From Paradevosia shaoguanensis (GTDB taxonomy: Bacteria > Pseudomonadota > Alphaproteobacteria > Rhizobiales > Devosiaceae): DNA of 64,000 nucleotides. The first letter of the stretch is position 1; every line of letters begins with the position of its first letter. Shown one piece after another: positions 59,382 through 64,000 of the stretch. Made by a program: the position numbers and the translations under genes. A model generated the notes under the pieces. It did not search any database, was not told the DNA's origin, and saw only the letters and a list, made by a program, of their open reading frames with translations. The DNA is taken from positions 1 through 64,000 of the forward strand of contig NZ_CP068983.1 in assembly GCF_016801025.1 (NCBI RefSeq), written 5' to 3'.

Positions 59382-62054
59382 TTAGGACAGGGTCAGGTGG
59401 ACGAAGCTCGCGGAGCCGGCAGGCACCGTGACGCTGGCAACGCCCCCGCTCAACGGCACGTCGCCCTTGGGCTGCTCGATCGGGTCGACCAGCTTCGCGC
59501 TGGCAATGCCGTGCTGGGGCAGGCTCACCTTGGCGTCGACCGCCTTGTCCGAGTGATTGACCAGCGTCAGCACCAGCCCCTCGTTCCAGCCCTTGCGCAC
59601 CCGCGCACCCAGCTCCACCGGCGCATCGACCTTGACCAGCGGGTTGGCCGATTTCGTCGCGCTCTCATAGGCGCGCACGATCACCGGCGGCGTGCCCGTG
59701 GTTTCGGCGAAGGCCCGAGCCGCAGCGGCATCGAATTTCGGCTGCGGCAGCAGGCGGAAACGGGCCGGGATGCGGCCGGTCTGCGAAGCGGCGAAGTTCA
59801 CGTCCCAGTGGTTGTTGAGCACCCAGAAGGCGAGGCTCGCCGCATCACCCTCGCGACCCGAGCCGGCATTGCCGGTCTGGATGCCGAAGGGTTGCACCAC
59901 CGGAATGTCAGGCGAAGCGACAACCAGCGCGCCGGCATCGGTTTCAACCGCCGCAAAGCCCTGCACCGCGATCCATGCCTCGCAGGAATAGCGCACCTGC
60001 TCCTTGACCGGATCGATGATGCGGTCGCCCACGTCGAGGCTGATCCGCGCCTTCTCGCCCGGCGCGCCGAACGACATGTAGAAGGATTCCGGCGTTTCGA
60101 TCGGCTGCTTGTGGATCACGCTTTCCACCTCCACGCCCGGTCCATCGTGCGGCAGGCGATAGGTGATCGTGGCCTTGTCGCCGTGATACCAGGCGAGATC
60201 GAGCGTGATCTCGATGCCCATCGAGGTCTGGCGCGTCCCGCGCACCTTTACCTGGTCAGCCGTGCGGCGGGCATAGGCCGTGTGCTTGGGCCAGACCACG
60301 GTTTCCATGTGGCTCCAGTCATAGCCGCCGCCGAACGTGCCGTAGCGCTCGAGCCCTGCCTTCTCCAGCGTCTCATAGACCAGTTGCCCCAGCGGCTGGG
60401 TCGGCGACGCGCATTCGCGGCCCGACGCCTTCTCGACCAGCGACCTGATCGAGCCATCGCGCACATCGACTTCGAGCCGATAATTCGCGTTCTCGATCCA
60501 GCTCTCGCCCATCGCAATATCCTTGGCGGGCTCGACCGGAACCGGCTTCACTACGGCCTCGCCGAAGGGCGGCAGGTCGACAGCGATGATATGGCTCGCC
60601 GAAGGCTGGTCGCTGTTGCGGACCGTCATGCCCGGCAGGAAGCGGTCAGTGACATAGGCGTCGAGCAGCGTCTGCGGCGAGGAGCCGGCATGGTCGTGCA
60701 CCACCGGCCAGCGCACCGAACGCGCCACGCTCGATGGGTTGAGCACGTAATAGGATTGCTCCTCGGGAATGAGCGGCAGGCCGTTGAGCGGCTTGTCGCC
60801 GGGCTTGGCCACCTTGTCGCCGACGCGGTCGATGCGGCGCAGGCGGAAATCGCCTTCGATCTTGCCGTCCACCACTTCGCGCGCCCGCTTCTGCGCTTCC
60901 TTGCGCACCGCTTCCTGCGCCAGCGCGAAGCCGTTATGGGCGCGACCGGTCTTCCAGTTGAGCTGGATGCGGGTGAACGGGGAATCCGGGTGCGTCACCG
61001 AGCAGAAAGCGCCCCAGGTATGCTCGTCATAGAGCTGGATCTCGTCGGCCGCCTTGTCCAGCAACCGGTCGTCGCCCGTCTGCGCGAAAGCGGCCAGCAG
61101 GTCGGTCACCGGCAATAGCCTTTCGGCCGAACGGGCAAGCACGGTTTCGTAGGCGGTCGAGCCGACGCCATCCACCCAGAAATCCGACCAGTCGCCGCGA
61201 TAGGTTGGCGGCTTTTCGCCACTCGCCGCCACCGCCTTGCGCACGCCGTCCATGGCCTGCTCAACGGTCGCATAGCGCAGTTTGGGGGTGCGCCCTTCCG
61301 CATTCCAGCGCTCGATGAAATCGGAGACGCCGCGCGTCGGAAAGCCGTTGTCCGGCGCCGCCTGGTTGGTGATCGGCATGAGCGCGACCGGGTACGGATA
61401 CTGCCCGCGCTTGTCGAGTTCGCCCAGCACGCGATCGATCGTCGTCTGCGTGCGCTCGATGTCGTTGTCGCCGAAGAAGAACGTGTTGACGCCCACCGAA
61501 TAGTGCCAGCCATGGAGCGTGAAGAGGTCGCGGCCCGATGGCGCCTGCCAGTTGAAGACGCGCTGCATGTCGTTGAAGCGCATGCCGCGGTGGGGGTTGG
61601 AGGCCATGAGGAAGCTGTCGACGCCCATGTCGAGCAGCAGATCGGTCCAGAACCAGCCGAGCCCGTTGACGTCGCACTGGATGGCGACCTTGGCGTCGAT
61701 GCCCTCGCTCTTGAGCAGGTGCAGGTTCTTGAGCGAGCGGATGGCGTTGGCCGGACTGATCAGCGGCGTCCAGTGCACCGGCATCGCGCCGACACCCAGC
61801 AGCCCCTTCTTATAGAGATCGCGGAAGCGGTCCTTCTGCTTGTCCGAGGCCTGCCGGAACCAGTTGGCCGTGATGTAGGAGACTTCGCAGGTCCAGCGGA
61901 AGCGCGAGTCCTCCGGGCGATCCTGCTCTTCTTCCACCAGGTTCAGCGCATCGTCGATGATGGCGTTGTGATGCCGCAGCAGCGTGTCCGGATAGTCGGT
62001 GAAGCCGAAATCCGTATGCGTGTGGTTGATGATCAGGAATTCTTTGACAGTCAT
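59382..62054 (-). CDS. GH38-type alpha-mannosidase-like enzyme (copy A)
   Basis: 890-aa paralogue of the following gene, with NHTHTDFGFTDYP (His13, Asp15), IQCDVNGLGWFW and FNWQAPSGRDLFTLHGWHYS. Both proteins have the same layout over their length, so they arose by tandem duplication and diverged, perhaps for different linkages. No export signal. The substrate (mannoside or related) is inferred only from the family. Thirty-eight bases downstream of the lactonase gene. Confidence 0.85.
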   Translation of the reverse strand: MTVKEFLIINHTHTDFGFTDYPDTLLRHHNAIIDDALNLVEEEQDRPEDSRFRWTCEVSYITANWFRQASDKQKDRFRDLYKKGLLGVGAMPVHWTPLISPANAIRSLKNLHLLKSEGIDAKVAIQCDVNGLGWFWTDLLLDMGVDSFLMASNPHRGMRFNDMQRVFNWQAPSGRDLFTLHGWHYSVGVNTFFFGDNDIERTQTTIDRVLGELDKRGQYPYPVALMPITNQAAPDNGFPTRGVSDFIERWNAEGRTPKLRYATVEQAMDGVRKAVAASGEKPPTYRGDWSDFWVDGVGSTAYETVLARSAERLLPVTDLLAAFAQTGDDRLLDKAADEIQLYDEHTWGAFCSVTHPDSPFTRIQLNWKTGRAHNGFALAQEAVRKEAQKRAREVVDGKIEGDFRLRRIDRVGDKVAKPGDKPLNGLPLIPEEQSYYVLNPSSVARSVRWPVVHDHAGSSPQTLLDAYVTDRFLPGMTVRNSDQPSASHIIAVDLPPFGEAVVKPVPVEPAKDIAMGESWIENANYRLEVDVRDGSIRSLVEKASGRECASPTQPLGQLVYETLEKAGLERYGTFGGGYDWSHMETVVWPKHTAYARRTADQVKVRGTRQTSMGIEITLDLAWYHGDKATITYRLPHDGPGVEVESVIHKQPIETPESFYMSFGAPGEKARISLDVGDRIIDPVKEQVRYSCEAWIAVQGFAAVETDAGALVVASPDIPVVQPFGIQTGNAGSGREGDAASLAFWVLNNHWDVNFAASQTGRIPARFRLLPQPKFDAAAARAFAETTGTPPVIVRAYESATKSANPLVKVDAPVELGARVRKGWNEGLVLTLVNHSDKAVDAKVSLPQHGIASAKLVDPIEQPKGDVPLSGGVASVTVPAGSASFVHLTLS

Positions 62055-62092
62055 GGCTTCCTCTGCTGCGCCTTGGGCGACTGGACTGAAAT

Positions 62093-63181
62093 TCAGGCGA
62101 ATTCGGCTAGCGCCACGGTCATCGGCGTGCCGACTTCCGTGTCGTTGCGATGGGTCAGCGCGCCGCTCTGGGCATCGCGCCGGAAGATGGTGAGGCGGTC
62201 GGAATCCTGGTTGGCGACGATGAGGTGCCGCCCCGACGGCGACAGCTTGAGGTCGCGCGGCGTCACCCCGCCAGAGGGCGTACGGCCCACCGCATGCGGC
62301 ATGCCGGTGGCCTCGTCGATCGCCAGCAACAGGATGTCGTCGGAAAGCCGCAGCGACACATAGAGGTGTCGCCCGTCGCCGCTGAGCGCGATACCCGCGG
62401 GCTGGTCCTTGCCGCCCGCCGGCGGTTCGATCGGCAGCGAAGCCAGTTGCTCCAGCCGCCCGCTTGCCGCGTCGTAACGGAACGAGACAGCAGTCGGGAT
62501 CAGCTCGCTGACGAGATAGAGGTGCCGCCCCGCGCCATCGAACAGGAAATGCCGCGGACCCAGCCCCGGCAGCAGCGCCGCATCGAGATCGGGCCGGCGC
62601 GCCATCCCCGGCAATTCATAGGCAACCAGCCGGTCGATCCCGAGATCGGCCACGAACAGGAACCGTCCATCCGGCGAAGGCACCACGCAATGAGCATGCG
62701 GCGCTTCCTGGCGCGCCGCATTGGGCCCCTTGCCCTCATGGCGCTTCAGGAATGAGGCCGGCGCCACGCTGCCATCCGCCCGCACCGGCATCACTGCGAC
62801 ACCGAAATCCGGCCCGTCCTCCCGATGCCCGCCATAGCTCGCCGCGAACACCGTCTCGCCCACTGCATCGAGGCTCAGATGACAGGCCTCGAGCCCGCCA
62901 AGCGGCTCGACATTGAGCAGCCGCAGCGTCTCCGAAACGGCATCGAAATTCAGCGCGGCCAGCGCGCTCTGCCGATGGTCCGGCGTCTCGGTGGTTGCGT
63001 AGAGGCTGCCGCCCTTCCCCGCCGCGATCCAGCTCGCGTCCTCGACGCGCAGCGGTGCTCCTATTGCGGTCAGCGTCCCCGCTTCGTCGTCGAACCGGAA
63101 GACCGAAATGCCCTCCCCGTTCGCGGCAGCGAAATGCGGCGCAGGCTGCGTGAGGCTGCCGGCAAAGGCGTAGAGGACCAA
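62093..63181 (-). CDS. Lactonase-family seven-bladed beta-propeller protein
   Basis: About 362 aa of the YbhE/Pgl type, which hydrolyses sugar lactones such as 6-phosphogluconolactone. Repeating blades include GISVFRFDDEAGTL, LEACHLSLDAVGETVFAASYG, HAHCVVPSPDGRFLFVADLGIDRLVAYE, GPRHFLFDGAGRHLYLVSEL and GIALSGDGRHLYVSLR. I prefer the TTG at 63181 behind AGGGAG over an ATG at 63241, because VLYAFAGSL is the natural first strand and the upstream 20 residues are basic and unlike the family. First gene of the GH38 unit. Confidence 0.85.
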   Translation of the reverse strand: MVLYAFAGSLTQPAPHFAAANGEGISVFRFDDEAGTLTAIGAPLRVEDASWIAAGKGGSLYATTETPDHRQSALAALNFDAVSETLRLLNVEPLGGLEACHLSLDAVGETVFAASYGGHREDGPDFGVAVMPVRADGSVAPASFLKRHEGKGPNAARQEAPHAHCVVPSPDGRFLFVADLGIDRLVAYELPGMARRPDLDAALLPGLGPRHFLFDGAGRHLYLVSELIPTAVSFRYDAASGRLEQLASLPIEPPAGGKDQPAGIALSGDGRHLYVSLRLSDDILLLAIDEATGMPHAVGRTPSGGVTPRDLKLSPSGRHLIVANQDSDRLTIFRRDAQSGALTHRNDTEVGTPMTVALAEFA

Positions 63182-63251
63182 GTCGAGTCTCCCTGCGTGA
63201 CGCGCCCGAACCGGCGGTTTTCTACCACCGCTCATCTCCACCGGAGCGCGA

Positions 63252-63281
63252 TTGACAACACTAGTATGCTAGCTCTACATT
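63252..63281 (+). promoter_or_regulatory. Promoter with internal CTAGTATGCTAG dyad
   Basis: TTGACA (63252-63257) and TACATT (63276-63281) are spaced 18 bases, and the dyad CTAGTATGCTAG (63261-63272) fills the spacer. It drives the SDR gene and may also control the divergent lactonase-GH38 unit. The dyad resembles operators of GntR-family sugar-acid regulators; no such regulator gene is in the window. Confidence 0.6.
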
Positions 63282-63308
63282 TCCTTGGCAAGAGCAATTG
63301 GGCGAGAC

Positions 63309-64000
63309 ATGAGCGATCCGAAAAACACAGTGCTGGTCACCGGCGCGGCTATGGGCATAGGCAAGGCAGTTGCCGAAAACCTCGTCGCCGCGGGCAAGTC
63401 CGTGGTCCTGATGGATGTGAATGGCGATGCGCTCGCCGAGACGGTCCGGGCCCTCGGCCCCCGCGCCGTCGCCTCCGTCGGTTCTGTCGCCAACGCCGCC
63501 GACAGCGAAACCGCCGTCGCTCTCGCGGTCGAGCGTTTCGGCGGACTTGGCGGCCTGTCCCATAATGCCGGCATCCAGCGTTACGGCGATGTCGTCACCA
63601 CGTCCCGCGAGCTCTGGGACGAGGTGATGTCGGTCAATCTCACCGGCGCATTCCTCGTCGCCAAGGCAGCAATGCCGCAACTGCGCCAGCACAAGGGCGC
63701 GGTCGTTCTCACCGCTTCGATCCAGGGCATGGCGGCGCAGAAAGGCGCGCTGGCCTATGTCGTGGCCAAGCACGGCCTCATCGGCCTCGTCACGGGCATG
63801 GCCATGGACGAGGCGGAGAACGGCGTGCGCGTCAACGGCGTCGCGCCGGGTTCGGTCGATACGCCCATGCTCCGCTGGGCCATCGGCCTCGATCCCGATC
63901 CGGCGAGCCTCGACGCCGTCATCGACGGCATGCATCCGCTCGGCCGGCGCGGCAAGCCGGAAGAAATCGCCTCCGTCATCGCCTTCCTGCTTTCGGACCA
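63309..64000 (+). CDS. SDR-family oxidoreductase (3' end beyond window)
   Basis: At least 230 aa of a short-chain dehydrogenase: TGAAMGIGKA, VVLMDVNGDA (Asp suggesting NAD), HNAGIQ (H in place of the usual first N of NNAG), Ser in VLTASIQG and Y-x3-K in YVVAKHG. The frame is still open at the window end (SVIAFLLSD). Neighbourhood suggests oxidation of a sugar or sugar acid together with the lactonase. Confidence 0.92.
   Translation, partial: MSDPKNTVLVTGAAMGIGKAVAENLVAAGKSVVLMDVNGDALAETVRALGPRAVASVGSVANAADSETAVALAVERFGGLGGLSHNAGIQRYGDVVTTSRELWDEVMSVNLTGAFLVAKAAMPQLRQHKGAVVLTASIQGMAAQKGALAYVVAKHGLIGLVTGMAMDEAENGVRVNGVAPGSVDTPMLRWAIGLDPDPASLDAVIDGMHPLGRRGKPEEIASVIAFLLSD

Noticed and set aside
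59397-61118. 573-aa plus-strand frame opposite the GH38 copy A
   Set aside because: Arginine/histidine-rich antisense shadow; the minus-strand gene has clear GH38 motifs.

Overview
The window is a GC-rich alphaproteobacterial chromosome segment, most likely Hyphomicrobiales and perhaps Devosia-like. That is an inference from codon usage, the guaB/rsmB/guaA and ppx-rlmE neighbourhoods, a dmeRF-type cobalt/nickel module and P-type (Trb) transfer genes. Two integrated elements interrupt otherwise ordinary chromosome.

Region 1 (1-6728) is the right end of an integrative conjugative element. It holds the last genes of a Trb type IV secretion operon (trbG partial, trbI, a DUF2274 gene), an AT-rich three-gene cargo operon (D12 adenine methylase, four-helix membrane protein, DGQHR/DndB-like protein), an AlpA-type excisionase and a P4-type tyrosine integrase. 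The element abuts the 3' end of guaA. The integrase-guaA gap carries repeated ATACCGTCAG boxes and a perfect hairpin.

Region 2 (6729-20535) is host core: guaA, a DUF1349 protein, tspO, a GAF-like membrane protein, dtd, an RNA m5C methyltransferase, guaB, dmeR-dmeF with a C-tract operator, an MFS exporter, rlmE, ppx/gppA and tRNA-Gln(CTG).

Region 3 (20541-36427) is a 15.9-kb element inserted in the 3' end of tRNA-Gln and bounded by a 19-bp direct repeat. It encodes an integrase, an HUH-type replication protein, a small putative repressor with a strong operator, a complete HK97-type head and packaging set (portal, fused protease-capsid, connectors, HNH, small and large terminase), two tail assembly chaperones and a tape-measure protein. 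I see no tail tube, distal tail, fibre or lysis genes. Reading frames are intact and mostly overlap, so it looks like a compact capsid-forming satellite or unusual mini-prophage rather than decayed debris. It also carries three candidate cargo genes.

Region 4 (36428-43583) is host: small secreted and hypothetical proteins, a YnfA protein, a DegP/DegQ-like protease and a proXWV-type quaternary-amine ABC transporter.

Region 5 (43584-54381) is a nine-gene catabolic operon on the minus strand: a NitT/TauT-type ABC transporter, a VOC protein, a TIM-barrel-like protein, two SDRs and two Gfo/Idh/MocA oxidoreductases. It diverges from an RpiR regulator and an N-acyl-D-amino-acid deacylase gene. RpiR-like palindromes lie in the shared promoter region. 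The substrate is unknown.

Region 6 (54649-64000) holds a divergent TetR/MFS exporter pair, a lactonase plus two tandem GH38-type mannosidase paralogues, and a divergent SDR cut by the window end. Two inverted copies of a multi-hairpin intergenic repeat occur 43 kb apart (about 11.3 kb and 54.4 kb).
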